Below, in pieces: positions 13,108-25,592 of a stretch of 64,000 nucleotides of DNA; positions within the stretch are counted from its first letter, which is position 1; every line of letters begins with the position of its first letter. A program made the translations under genes and the position numbers. The notes under the pieces were generated by a model. It had not been told where the DNA came from. It made no database searches and saw only the letters and a list, made by a program, of their open reading frames with translations. The DNA lies in the NCBI GenBank assembly GCA_020055645.1, contig CM034550.1:10969501-11033500 (forward strand), written 5' to 3'. This stretch comes from Tomocerus qinae (Eukaryota; Arthropoda; Collembola; Entomobryomorpha; Tomoceridae).

Positions 13108-13356
13108 TCATAACATAACATAACCTAACACTTTATACGACAGCCTCCCTGTGCAAAAATGTAGAGCAAAGAACACTCGGGTGGGGTTGTTCCGTTCTAG
13201 TTCTCCGTTCGCTAAATGCACTGTTATGTATTTACTTTCTTTATCATCTCCAAGACAAGAAGGAACCCAACGGAACGATAAACTTGCTTTGCCTTCCTTC
13301 TCGGATGTTTTCACACTAAATCGACAGGTGTATAAAGCATAAAGGAATGAAAACAT
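13108..13356 (-). CDS. Unassigned 82-codon open frame in an otherwise noncoding stretch
   Basis: ATG-initiated frame with balanced amino-acid use (segments SFRWVPSCLGD, HLANGELERNNPTRVF, HFCTGRLSYKVLGY) and higher GC than its surroundings. It is followed by a TAACA-rich run at its 3' side. No family is recognised. It could be a small gene, part of a dispersed repeat, or chance; the opposite strand is also open for 63 codons. Confidence 0.22.
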   Translation of the reverse strand: MFSFLYALYTCRFSVKTSEKEGKASLSFRWVPSCLGDDKESKYITVHLANGELERNNPTRVFFALHFCTGRLSYKVLGYVML

Positions 13357-13454
13357 CCTAAAGTTTATTGATGCACAGAAGGAAGTGTGAAGGTTGCCAT
13401 TTCAGCTTTCAACTCTTCCATATCCTCATAACTAACACCTCCTAATTGCTAAAC

Positions 13455-13915
13455 GACAGAAAATTGCGCCAATTCCTCCGACATTCTTTGACAAAATAAG
13501 AAAATGATATATTTAAATATTTTCACCGAGAATTTCCACTAAAACATCTAGAAAATAACTCAAAAACAAGTTTTACGCGCCAATTCCTTCGACATACTTT
13601 GAGAAAATGTAAAATTTCAACTATTTAATTATTTTCACCGAGAATATCCACAAAAACCCTAGAAAATATATTCAAAAACAAGTTTGAAGAGTGAAAATTG
13701 CGCCAATTCCTCGAATTTACTTTGAGAAAATAAGAAAATGTAAAATTTCAAATTATTTAAATATTTTCAGCTAGAATATCTACAAAAACCGTCAGAAAAT
13801 ATATTCAAAAAGCAGTTTGACGAGTGAAAATTGCGCCAATTCCTCCGATTTACTTTAAGAAAATGAAAATTTCAATTATCTACAAACACCTGGAAAATAT
13901 ATTGAAATACAATAG
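13455..13915. repeat. Four-copy degenerate tandem repeat, unit about 110-135 bp
   Basis: The motif GCGCCAATTCCT recurs at 13466, 13577, 13700 and 13833. Each is followed by a TACTTTGAGAAAAT-like box, an A-rich part, TATTTTCACCGAGAATAT and a CTAGAAAATATATTCAAAA box. Spacings are 111, 123 and 133. No coding potential. Confidence 0.8.
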
Positions 13916-16900
13916 TATGACGAATCGGAAATAGGGTTTTAAAAAATAGTATTGACAGAAGAGGAGGATTTCCGATGTGGATGTTGAGACATGAGATTAA
14001 ATGACTAACAGATGAAACCAAAGCAAAGAATCTGTCCAAACTATTTTACACATGTACGTGTAGCTAACGTCAGATAATATAGTGAATACAAACACACCGG
14101 TATAGGTATCGTATATTAGAAGTTGCTACATAACTGCATATCAACATTATACAGATAAGGATTTAGGATGAGCAAAGAGCTATTAGAATCTTTCAACGGA
14201 TTCATCCCAGCAGAATTTCGAGTGAAATGAAGTCAGCCAAAGTACATAAACACAGAAGCTTTTACATTCTGCTCTACAACTGCAAGTCAAGTCAAGGGTG
14301 CAAAAACACATCTGTAAGTTAAACCTATGAGGTAATTCAGTTACACGAGATGAAAAACAGGAGAGTCAATATACAACAGTCCCACTAAATACCTATGATT
14401 GACTCAATATTATGGAATCTCCCATTCCTTACTCCCATTACCCATCCTCTCTGTATGTAACTCCCGATATCAAATATAGCTTATAATATGGATACAAAAA
14501 TATACTAACCTTTAATAAACCCTTATAATTTTCATTAGCATTTATCGTGGATTTTACCATTGGAATTGCTGAAATTATTTTTTAAAGGAATTATTGAATT
14601 ATTGTACATTTTCACATTATTAGATTGTCCCACCGTCTCCTAAATAGTAAATGGTTAAAACAATAATAATAAATAATAATTATTTTAGATAATTTCGTAA
14701 ATCGAAATGTTGTCCTTGTATTTGCTACAGTTTGGATTTGGGATAGAAAATTTTTGTATAAATTAGCTAACCATAGCAAGTGGACGGTAATAAAAAGTCG
14801 ACGAAACTGGTTTAAAGGCACGGAGTATTTTTGTACTCGAGAAAAAAGGAAGTTGCTGATAGATAAATCGAAATTGGATGGCTGATTGAATAACGATATA
14901 ATCCTTCCGTTCAAAAAACTCTATTTAATGTACGTACCACATATACAAACAAAACACACTTAGACTTCAGTAGATCTTTTGGAGTTTTTGAAATTGGTTG
15001 ATGTTTTGCAGTTAAAAGCTTTTAGAATGTTATAAGACATATACTTACTGTAAACTTATGATGTATGCTAATTTAAAATCGTCTTGAGTTCTTGTAGCAT
15101 ACAAAGAAATCACTCTGTACTAACTTGTTTCTATTTCAAGCGTGAATAAGCAATAGAATTATGCTTAAACTGTAATCTTACTGTTTGAAATACGAATAAG
15201 TCAAGTTTTTGGTCTTTAAACTAAAAAAAAATGTAGAAAAGTGTTAATAGCTAGAAAAATTGAATTTAATCAGTTTTCAACTAATTTTGCACATAGTTAA
15301 CAGAATGATAATGTTAATAATGTATTTACTCAAAGTATAACATGAATGTGTAGAATAACATTAGAATAACGAGGTTCTTCCATTACGTAGATAGTTTGTC
15401 TTGATGTAGTCAACCTGCAAATTCAGCTGTCAGCCACAAATACTCTAAACACGAAAACAATGTGACATTATTTATTGCCAGAATTAACTTTGCACTTTTC
15501 TAACTTCACAGCTTAATTTTTCAAAGTGTAGTAGCATTACGTAGCTTGAGATTGAATCTCTCTCTGCTATCTACACGCTATTATTTTCTGCTCCTCACAT
15601 TCTATTTGTGGTTGAAGTGAGTAATTTCTGTAATACTACTTAAGCCTACCGGTATTTCATTTTCTACTGTCTCCTGTTTCGTTAGTATTTATGTGTCTAC
15701 AAGTTTTATTTATATTACAACACTAACCTCAGTAATAAATTGTCATATTGCCAAATTAAGTACTTAATTAGTGCTGATATCATTTATTAGATTAATTGTC
15801 ATTTCAAATACGTTGAATAAAATATAGAGCAAAAGTTGGCTCCTTTATAAATTAACGAAACACAAGTTTAAACTACATTGCCAATTCTTAAGATGTCTAC
15901 AGGTAGATTTCCTATGCAAAAAATTTAATTTCGCAAAGTAGTACTACAAAGCTGAACTTTGTATTATTGTCAAAATTTTTGCAAACTTTTTAGTATTAAG
16001 TTCTTTACCACTTTAAATCAAGATGACAAAATTAGTACAGTAATAATGTCAACATAAAGCAAGACAAATTATAGTAGTAATCCATAAACGCACTTTTATA
16101 CAATTGGGTAGCATTATACAGAGAAACTTTAACTTGCAAATAGATAAAGATGAAATATTAGTCAGTAGTCGCAATCTCGTTAAGTATAAGCAGTAAGGAT
16201 TACTTTATTTCGTGCCAAGTGTGTCTTTATACATTAGGTACTCACTATTTATTCGTACAAGATATAATATTTTACTACAAACACTTCTTACTAGCTTTCC
16301 TTCACGTTTTCTCGTACACTATACAATATACACACAACCCATGCATAATAAACTTTGGGATCATTACGTGGGTTCGAGAGTCAATACACTAAGAAGCCAT
16401 TAATCTTTGTTGATACAATACGAGCCAACTTACAACACATAAAATCAGACATCCCTTGAATATTCAACGAAATTACTGTTCAATGCGATTTATCTCTATC
16501 TATTCAATTGACTGATTGATAATCGAATTACAATATTTTCATTCTTATTCACAAGGGACACTTACTGTACAGATTTTAAAAAAGGAGGACACCATAAACA
16601 ACTTTAACATCAAGTACCGTGGGTGAAAAATTTCAAAATTTCATTTCATTACTTAATATTAGGAATTGAGTGCCGTTGTCACCTACTAATATCCAGTGTT
16701 AGCAAATATTCTGGAATTTGTATATTTTTTAAATGCAGTCAAAAGCCAAAACGGAAAAATTAGATTTTTAAAGTTTAGATTATAAAATATTTCTTTCATT
16801 TTCAAATTCGATCTGCCAGATGTCTATGGTCAGTGATGTTTGCGAATAACATCGCACAAGAATCCCTTGTCAGTAGTAAAATTGTAGTAATGTAAATACA

Positions 16901-18349
16901 GCATTAGAATTTCAGCAATTCTGGAAAGAGACAATGATATCTGTAAAGATAGGATTAGAAATGGAGCATTTAGTATTTAAGTAGAGAGTGAAGCGAGACA
17001 TAAATCGGATGACTGTTCTTCTGTTTAACAAATGAGTTACACGAAAGTGCAAATGTTAGTTTAAGTAGCTAATTTTAAACATGAGATGCCCCATGAGAAT
17101 ATCTAGCAGACGAATTATTTCTCTTCTTCTTCGTACTCAATAAAACTATGATCACTACTTATTTCTAGTAAGCATAAGTAAATAGTGGATTCAGCGGCTG
17201 TCAAAATCTGGTCTTCACTATTGTGTGCACTCAACTGAATCTCTTCTCATAAGTTTTGTCAGCTTTTAGGTGAGACACGACACGTTTTACATCCATTAAC
17301 TTCCCAAACCCTCAAATGTATTTTTACGTGACACATTTCCGTCAAGTGTATACGATCCAATATTAATTACATAACCATCTTACAAACTAGATAAGCAGTT
17401 ACAATATGATTTCATGAAGTATACGAATGTCGATGTTATGCATTTTGTAACAGTAATAATAATTGTTTATCTTTAAATACTGAATAAATTATCACAAAAT
17501 AAATGTTAAATATCAATACAATGATTTCCGTCAGCTTCCGTTGACTATAATGTGTCTTGAAAACAATCTGAAAACAACAGTTAGATATATTATCAGCGCG
17601 TTTAAGGCTCATATTTGTGATAAAATGTTATTTTTTTAAGATAACTCACCTGGGCAAAAACGAATATATACAAGTTTCGTTTTTGCATTGTTTTATATTT
17701 TCAATTTGCCAACGAAAGTGCGAGAAAAACGAAACAAGGACGCAAAAACCGAATATGACCGATGCAAACTATTACAAAATAATACTTTAATTCATTGAAA
17801 CGTTAAGCATCGAATTTTATGTAAAATCTGACCTTGAAAATAAAAGTGCGGTCAACTTTAAACCCAAAGTTGATATGGTAGTCGTAGACCGGGGAAAATG
17901 CAAACTGCATACTAAGAATCTAGTTTATAAACAGAAATTAGCAATTTTTGAATTTAAAAAAATGTGGAATTCAATACTTTTTACTTACAAATCTTCTTTC
18001 GTAAGAGCTTACACACGATATCATGCCATGTCGGCGAATGAAATCATAACCACTCATTATCTATTAATTAAAACACGCGCATTTAGATTTTATTACACAT
18101 TATTACTTAAACATTTGTAAATGTAGTTCAATATGTAACTCACTACAGATCCAACTTTACTAATGCCTTCACTGGTAACAAGAAAACCGATCCAGCATTG
18201 GGCCATGATAAAAATATCTGTAAGAATTTTAAGATCCCTGCTTGTCGTAAACTAAAAGGGCAAGTATTATGTATTACCTGGATAGCTTGTGCAATATGGT
18301 CATGATATGGTGAATACCACGATTAAAATAAATATTGTATATAGATAGA

Positions 18350-21098
18350 TCACAACCAAGAAATATGTAAATACACATTATTATTATTACTAACAGTAGT
18401 TTCGTGTCCTTTTTCTGTTGCAATAGTTTCAGGTGTCCCTTTGTTGTCCTTTTTGTACCCTGTAAAATCTGCCAAAAAATATTGGGCTAGGATGTAAAGA
18501 GATGTAAACATTGTAATTCCCTGAAAATTAGATTCAACAGCATTGTCAAAATATTTACAGCACGAACTATTATCATCTAATTAAAATTAAACAGGTAAAT
18601 GTGATGTTTAAAAATACAAATATCAAAGGTTATACTTTGAAAGTGTAATAACTTATTCCTGCAACGGAAAAGACTTTTCCAGTGTGACGAGCGAAAGTGG
18701 TGACAATAAGATGCTCTGCAAAGAGTTTCGTGTAAGGGATAACTCTTGTCTTCATTGTGTAAGCATTCACACCTGGCTGCACAATAGCAACTGTAGAATA
18801 AAATAAAATTCATTTTTAAAACTTCTATCTACAATATGAAGTCAAAGAAGTCTCTATTCGTCCTAATTCGTCCTCATTTGTGAAGAAAAATTTGTACAGG
18901 AACAGAACCTTTTTCCAGAATGCAGCCCAAACGGAGATTCCATCTTCTAGCAATTGTTTCCATAAGCTTGCAATGTACAAGCACCAAGACAGTAATCATT
19001 CTTGAACAATAGATGCAGTACAAATAGATGAGATGCCCAAATATTCGCATGTAGAGAAAATATTCATGAAGCATAGGATTGTCAATGAATCTTCTGAAAA
19101 GGAGCATCGCCATTAGTCCTCCATTTTCCCAAAACAAAGGCCAGTATTGTTTTCCGAAGACAAATAAAAGCGTGCTCAAAATGCAATACAATGCTAAAAA
19201 TACTTGACTCCGGGTGACAAATCTTGCTGCTAATGCCTCTGGAGAATATTTTATCATTGCCAATGCCAAATGCCAGCGGGTAAGATACTCTTCAAGGTAT
19301 AACCCGCTCTGAAATATGACTGAGTAACTCCACAATAAAATATACAGAATATTTAACAGGCTAATTAGTCCGAACACCCAATACGTGTTAAAAATAAGGT
19401 GATCCGCTTTTCTGAAATCAAATGACAATTATAAATCATCAATGAATTACAATCGCATTGAAAAAAATACACTGAAAAGACAAAATGCTATTAAAATGAT
19501 TCAGTTACTGATTCACTTCCTGAGAATCTTGAGAATTGTACATGTCAACAAATTCTACCGCAATTATGGCACCAATAATCGTCAACAGGATTGTCGTAAT
19601 ACAAAATAAGATGAAATTGCACGACTGCCTGCTCATTTTGACCTGAATCTCTTGGTTTTCTTTCACTATCACAAATGGCAATCGGCCAAACGCTCTCAAA
19701 GATTTGAAATAGGGATTCAAAGATGAATGAAGATGATAACTTTCTTCTGGATACTTAAATTTAATTCTGTAAAAAATAAAATGAAGATGAATTCTAACTT
19801 TTATAATTTATGCATAACTTTAAATTCTGAAACCTCTGATTCTCCGCTTTTTCTACAAAATCCTGATCAAATGAAGTATCTGAGCCAGTGTAAGCCAACC
19901 ATTCATCACCTTTCTGGAGTCGGACACCATGCTTTACCATTTCAGTTTCGCTTTCCGACAGTAAGGTTAATTTATGTTTTTCTCGGAAAATTATCAATTT
20001 CTTTATTTTTGCCTCGAGAATTTTTGCATTAACCCAATTTCTCATTTTCTCAAACAAAGAAGGTCCAGAATAGACTGCTTTATAGTTTTCATCTGTGTTT
20101 TTAGTTGTCGGAAAAAACTTGGCCCTAGAAGGGACTTTAGAAGGCGGAGGACCAAACAGTATATGACCTGATTCGGAGCTGGATTGACTGTACACAAGTT
20201 CATTTTTAATTCTTGTCGCTCTTAGATTTACTTCCTTTTGGCGCTCTTTTTGTTTCATAATTCGTTTTCTCTTTGGGTGTATAGTTTTCACTTCCCGAAC
20301 AGGTACATCTTCAGTTCTTTGCTTTGACAATAAATTATTTAGACCACGTTTCATTGGAATGGGGTGTAAATGATCATTCCTATTAGATGCCTTTTTAGTA
20401 ATGTTTTGAGCCGAGAAAGGCACGTTTGCTTTTCTTTTAGCGTATTTAGATTTTTGATCTTGTAAAAACATGTTTTGCGAATGGCTAGGATAAACATCTA
20501 GATTGTGGCCCGATTTTCGGATTTTGACTTGCGTACGCAACTTTCTCTTTTCATACATTTGCATTTTATGCGGCTTCTTTTTCTTTGTTGAATTACTCAA
20601 GTCGTTTTCTTCCACTGTAGTAGAAGAATAGGATCTTCCCTTGTAATTTTTCACTGGGCCGCGGGGAAACGATGTATCACTCCCTTGACATTTATTTTTA
20701 GGACGTTGACGCAATTTGTTTTCAAATATTCTAGATTTCTCCAAATTTGCATAGTCATTCCTTCTTCCCTGTGCATAATCCCTACCAAATGTTTGAATGC
20801 GTCTTTTGTACGCATTTGTTTCAAATAGTTTATCAATATACGATGAATCTTGTGAGTGTGAGTCATCATAACTATCCGAATGTTGTTTTATAATTTTAAT
20901 TCGATGAGCTACTGTTGGCAGTGACACTTGCTGATCGGAAAATGTTTCTATCACATTTTGTGATCGATCTTGGTTAAAAGTCAAGTTGGATCTATTGAAA
21001 TTCTTCGGGATTCGTTTTGCTTGCACCAAAATAGCTTCTCCTCGTAATGCTGCCTTGATTTCTTTATCAGCATGACCTTTTGCAAACTTGTCATTCAT
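18350..21098 (-). CDS. Gustatory-receptor-like membrane protein with long basic N-terminal exon
   Basis: Proposed exons: 21098-19819, 19766-19509, 19411-18909, 18790-18636 and 18520-18350; 788 residues if all are joined. The last four exons encode a receptor of the insect gustatory type: an N-terminal LNPYFKSLRAFGRLPF segment, hydrophobic helices (for example FILFCITTILLTIIGAIIAV and YWVFGLISLLNILYILLW), and a C-terminal TGKVFSVAGISYYTFK helix region ending LYILAQYFL, like the last receptor helix. Only five or six helices are clear. The first exon encodes about 426 Lys/Arg/Ser-rich residues with no membrane segment. It meets the receptor exon across a 52-base intron (GTTATG...ACAG) with matching phase, and the receptor frame has no ATG of its own near the start of its first exon. 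Alternatively the basic ORF (434 codons to its own TAG) is a separate gene. Ligand unknown. Confidence 0.6.
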
Positions 21099-21541
21099 TT
21101 TGCATTTTTATGAATCTGCAACCATTGACGTAAGACAAATTGCTCCAGTTCTTCTATGGTAAGATTTTACTGATTTTGTCAACTGTGCAAAATGGAACAG
21201 GTGTATCTGTATATTTAGTATTGTGTCTCCATTTAAGTTTCCAAGGTGTCTTCTCTATTGTGTTGTTAAATTATTCTGTCTCAACCTTTTGGTATCCAAA
21301 TCTCAAGAATATTCTTTACGATGCAAAGCCCTAAATTAAAAATTCAGCCGATGAAGGATTATTATGAATTTAGGAATTACGACTAAATCTACTCAAAAAT
21401 TCATTTATTTTAGAACTTAATTACAATATTATTAATCCTTCCTACATCAGATGTCTTAGGAAAGATTCCATTTCAAAATCAACTAGTTTCAAAAATCTGT
21501 ACAGCCCAATGAGATAGATAGTTGAAAGCATTAGCACTACC

Positions 21542-24234
21542 ATGTCATTTTTGTTCCATCGAAGTACGGCTAAAATTAGCACTAAAGATGAGCCGAAACG
21601 ACGACACAGTGAGACATATTCAACATATTCAGCGAAACTAGAAGGAAAAGTTGACGATGTTCTCGATATCATTGTACCTCCAGATCAAGATCATAATGCA
21701 GATACTATCGCTGCAGCCAGTAGCAGTGTTATCCAGTAAAATATAAAAAATATAATGATAATAATAACGAAGTCAGATTTGTCATAGTCATCTGCTCCAA
21801 TTAAAATGTGATTGTTTGTTTATGCAGATTTTATCCAGAATGGTGCCAATGTTTCCAATGCATTAATAACCGAAAAGAGAGAACTGCAGAAACGGAAAAT
21901 GCTACTTGCATGGATAGCATTCGAGAAGCTTTGCTTTGTCCCCCAACAGGCCCTTTTGCAAGGATAATAGAATTTATTTCTTTACTCATAGCTCTGTCTT
22001 TAATGTTGTGGCTACTTTTTTGGGATATGGATCCTGAATTGGATACACCATCTCCAGGCTCTTTTGGAGGACCAATATTTGCAATATTTGTTTTAGAAAT
22101 TATCGGATTATTTTTAGGAATATTTATGAAGTGCATAGGACTTCCGTCTCTTTTAGGTCCTTTAGTATTAGGGATCTTCTTTAGAAATGTAGAACCGATC
22201 AACATTTTTCGCAATTTTGAAGGGTGGAGTACACGAGACTGTTCCAATGTACCAAGCAAACGATTAGCATGTTTAGAAACAGCTGGGATGCTATCCAGCA
22301 ATTGGATTAAGCCCATACGGTCAGTTTCCCTAAAAATTCCTTAGCAGTTGTTTGAATTCTGAAAAATTAATATCTTTTTAATTCTAAATAGTCAGATAGC
22401 CTTGACCCTCATCCTTACCAGAGCAGGTATCGAGGTAAACTTTACAAAATACATTTTTAAAATTGTTATTTTCCAAAGAAAACTTCTACAATACAAACTA
22501 TCTAAGAAAGACTAATTAATTTTTATTTATTTTGAAGTTGAGCCCGAAACAGCTAAAGAAACTCAAAGGTGTTGTTCCGCTTTTAGCATTTGGACCTTGT
22601 ATAGTGGAAGCAGTTTGTTGTGCTTTAGTGACCTTTTTACTTTTTAATGTATTTGAATCGGGGAACAAGATCCCAATAGCCATGTGTTTTGTGGCAGGGT
22701 GAGTTTCTGCTGTTTATTATTATGAATTTATCAATAAATTGTTGACATACCTTTTTTGTTTCAAAAGTTTCGCCCTTGCTGCCGTGTCTCCTGCTGTGGT
22801 TGTTCCAGGGATGTTGTCATTGAAGAAAAAAGGATACGGAATTGACCAAGGTGTACCAACGTTACTGATAGCAGCCTCGAGTATTGACGATGTTCTGGCA
22901 ATATCAGCGTATACGATTTGCTTAGGAATTGCCGTTACCGGTTCTCACGACAAAGGACATGAATGGGAAGTATTTGCAAGTGGACCTATTGGCCTTTTGG
23001 TTGGAATTTTGCATGGGCTCGTTTTTGGAGCATTTCTTCATTTTATCCCTGCCAAACATAGTGTAAAAATATTTTTGTACTTCCACATCTATATTTATAA
23101 TGTTTATCATTTAATTAAGATGTTTGAATATTTCTAGTCCGGATTGGCAGTCAACAGACTGATTCTTCTGCTATTGTTCAATCTTGTATCTCTATTCGCT
23201 TACGAGCTTGAAGAAATTGTAGAAGGTGCTGGATCTTTAGCTGTGTTAGTTACGAGTTTTATAGCATCTTTCGGGTGGAGATCCCAGAGACATTGGAAAA
23301 AGCCAATGCACCAAGTGGAACATTATTTGGCTCATTTGTGGACATTATTCGTTCCTTTGTTGTTTGGTACTATTGGGAGAGAAATTGATTTTTCATCGCC
23401 TGGATTCTCAGCCATTCGAGTAGGAAAGATCCTGGGAATAATAATCTGCTCGCTAGTGGTATGTTGTTCTTTATTTCAACAAAACCATCAATATTAACAA
23501 TATTAATTTTAAATATTTCCCAAACGATTTTCAGGTTAGGTGTGGCGTAACATTTTTCATTGTCGGTATTGCCAAATTGAACTTCAAGGAAAGGATATTC
23601 TGCAGTTTAAGCTGGATACCAAAAGCTACAGTTCAAGTAATCTTTTATTGCAACTGAAAATATATTCCAAAGGAAAATCATGTGAAAATGAAATCGTAAA
23701 ATTTAAATTTTCTTTGTAAACTAGGCAGCGTTAGCTCCATTAGTCTTGACTAAAATTATTACCCAAGAACATACAGATCCCAAGGAGCATGCGATTCTTT
23801 TATCCCACGGAAATCTCGTTGTAACAATTGCAGTATTAGCAATTCTTCTAACAGCGCCAGTAGGATCAGTGCTGATCTCCCTCTGTGGTCCAAAATTATT
23901 ACGGAAGACAATGTACTCAACAAATGCTGAAATTGAGAAAGAATTTCCTCACGGTGAAGGAGACCCGGAAACAGCCTGTGAAGAAGAAGATGAAGAAGGC
24001 AGTACAAGTATCTATAATCGGTTCTCCAGAAAATCAAAAGCTGGTAGTATCTTCAGCAACAATGGTGTAGGCAGTTTAGGTGGTTCGAACGATGGTTTCA
24101 AAGTCCTATATACACCAACACCAGGTACAAGCACTGGATCATTAGGAAGGGACAATGTAGTATCTTCCAATACTAGTCTTAATGCAGGAGTATCTTCTAA
24201 GTATAGTATTCCTGGAACCGATGATGAGAAGTAG
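21542..24234 (+). CDS. Na+/H+ antiporter, NHA (SLC9B) family
   Basis: Cation/proton exchanger of the CPA2 class, the animal NHA1/NHA2 group, acting in plasma or organelle membranes. Eight exons: 21542-21735, 21828-22319, 22392-22434, 22538-22698, 22768-23062, 23138-23458, 23535-23636 and 23725-24234; 705 residues, all phases consistent. The hydrophilic N-terminus (about 95 residues) precedes the membrane domain, which begins near ARIIEFISLLIALSL. The ion-binding Asp pair is in AASSIDDVLAI (Asp337-Asp338). Family signatures LTRAGIE, AAVSPAVVVPGML and the late helix with VPLLFGTIGREIDFSS are present. The C-terminal tail after about 590 is Ser/Gly/Glu-rich and cytoplasmic. Candidate poly(A) signals lie 18 and about 50 bases past the stop. 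The first exon may be preceded by an untranslated exon. Confidence 0.93.
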
Positions 24235-24251
24235 TAGATATACAAAGTGAA

Positions 24252-24257
24252 AATAAA
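24252..24257 (+). terminator. Candidate poly(A) signal of the antiporter gene
   Basis: AATAAA 18 bases after the stop codon. Two more AATAAA copies follow within 60 bases, giving several possible ends. Confidence 0.45.
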
Positions 24258-25592
24258 TTCCGTGAATGTACACCTTGTCGAAATAAATGTCAACGAAGAA
24301 AAAATAAATTGAGGCAAGATTTAGAAATAGTGTTTCATAAACGTATCGTTTATTTATTGCAACATTCCCTTGTGTTTCAAGCAGTCAAAATTTGAACAAT
24401 TTAACAATTTAAAAGAGAAATCTTGAAAAAGCTTCATCATTCATTACAATTGAAAATTTAGAGTTTCAAATAATAGTACAATAGTTTAAGACCTAACCAT
24501 CCTTTCTACAAAAGTAGTTTAGCACATTGAAATAATTCTTTACAAGAATTGACTAGAATCAAAGGATGGGAAGTATATAGGATGGAAATTACAATAAGTA
24601 CTATGTAATATAATTAAAATTTAGATTTAAGTTGTCAAATGGTAGTAATTTTGTCGATTTTGAGTCCAATTTAGTCATCTCTTAGGATCAGCTGTCAATT
24701 AGTTCATTAAGGTTTGAATTTGTCAATTGTATATGAATTCTGTGCTAAAATTCATAAAAATGGTATTAGTCCAATTCAAATCAAATCAAATGATGTAAAA
24801 TTGTAAGGAAGAGAGGGTGTAATTTAGGAGATTTCATTCATAATTAGGATCAAATAATAAATCAGTTCGTCAACAGTCAAGTCGACCACATACATTTGAA
24901 AAAAGGGTGTAGTTTTAAGGCATTTTGCAAGGAGCAACAATCAATCAATCATTCATAACATCTCAATCAAAAAAAAACCAATTTTACAAAAATGCCTGCT
25001 CAAGGGATTTTGGCTGGACTTTGTACATACTTCTGGACAGATTCACACTCGCACAACATACAACCAATTATACTCACGTGGAAAAGCTCTGAATTCATAC
25101 ATTCAATATCCAAATATAGGAACATTCACACTTAACTAATCCTGAACCTGTTCTAATTAAAATTAATGACAACAATTTAAAAATACACAATCAAGTCACA
25201 CACACAGTCATACAACTTGAACCAAACGGGGTGTGAGGGGGGAATAGGGAATTCGGGACAACTCAGCTGGATACAATTCATTGGTTTGGTTTCTTAGTTT
25301 CTTTTGGCAGATTCGTGCAACAATTAAGTCATATCATACTCGTATATAAAACGGAAGGTATATTGTACATTGAATTGTAACATTTAACAAAAGGGCAGAG
25401 AGGTTTTTTGGTTTTGTTTCTCTGTAGTAGAGGAATGGTATGGTATGGTATTAATTATTGGAACAAGTAAGGGGAGATAGCAGTTTTGCTATAATTAGGG
25501 ATGTGGGAGGATAATTCATTCATGTGTGAGAATTTAGTCTACAATTAATTAGCTAATAATATATTATTGAATAGATTAGTTTTTGCAAACAA
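24258..25592. other. Noncoding: convergent 3' flanks
   Basis: About 1.3 kb between convergent genes, probably mostly 3' UTR of the minus-strand DM4/12-like gene. No exon, repeat or RNA gene recognised. Confidence 0.4.

Larger units (their letters stand above)
12145..18349. other. Long noncoding stretch
   Basis: About 6.2 kb. The first few hundred bases must hold the 5' UTR and promoter of the 1001-aa gene. Apart from one odd ORF at 13108-13356 and a four-copy repeat at 13455-13915, I find no exon, RNA gene or element; open frames here are short and lack splice or codon support. Confidence 0.5.

Noticed and set aside
19505..19720. Receptor starting at the LNPYFKS segment as its own first exon
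   Set aside because: The codon there is TTG, not ATG, and the frame runs upstream to a splice acceptor at 19767, so an upstream exon is required.
20651..20869. Shadow frames inside the basic exon and the 1001-aa gene
   Set aside because: Short frames in other phases of real coding exons, with no support of their own.
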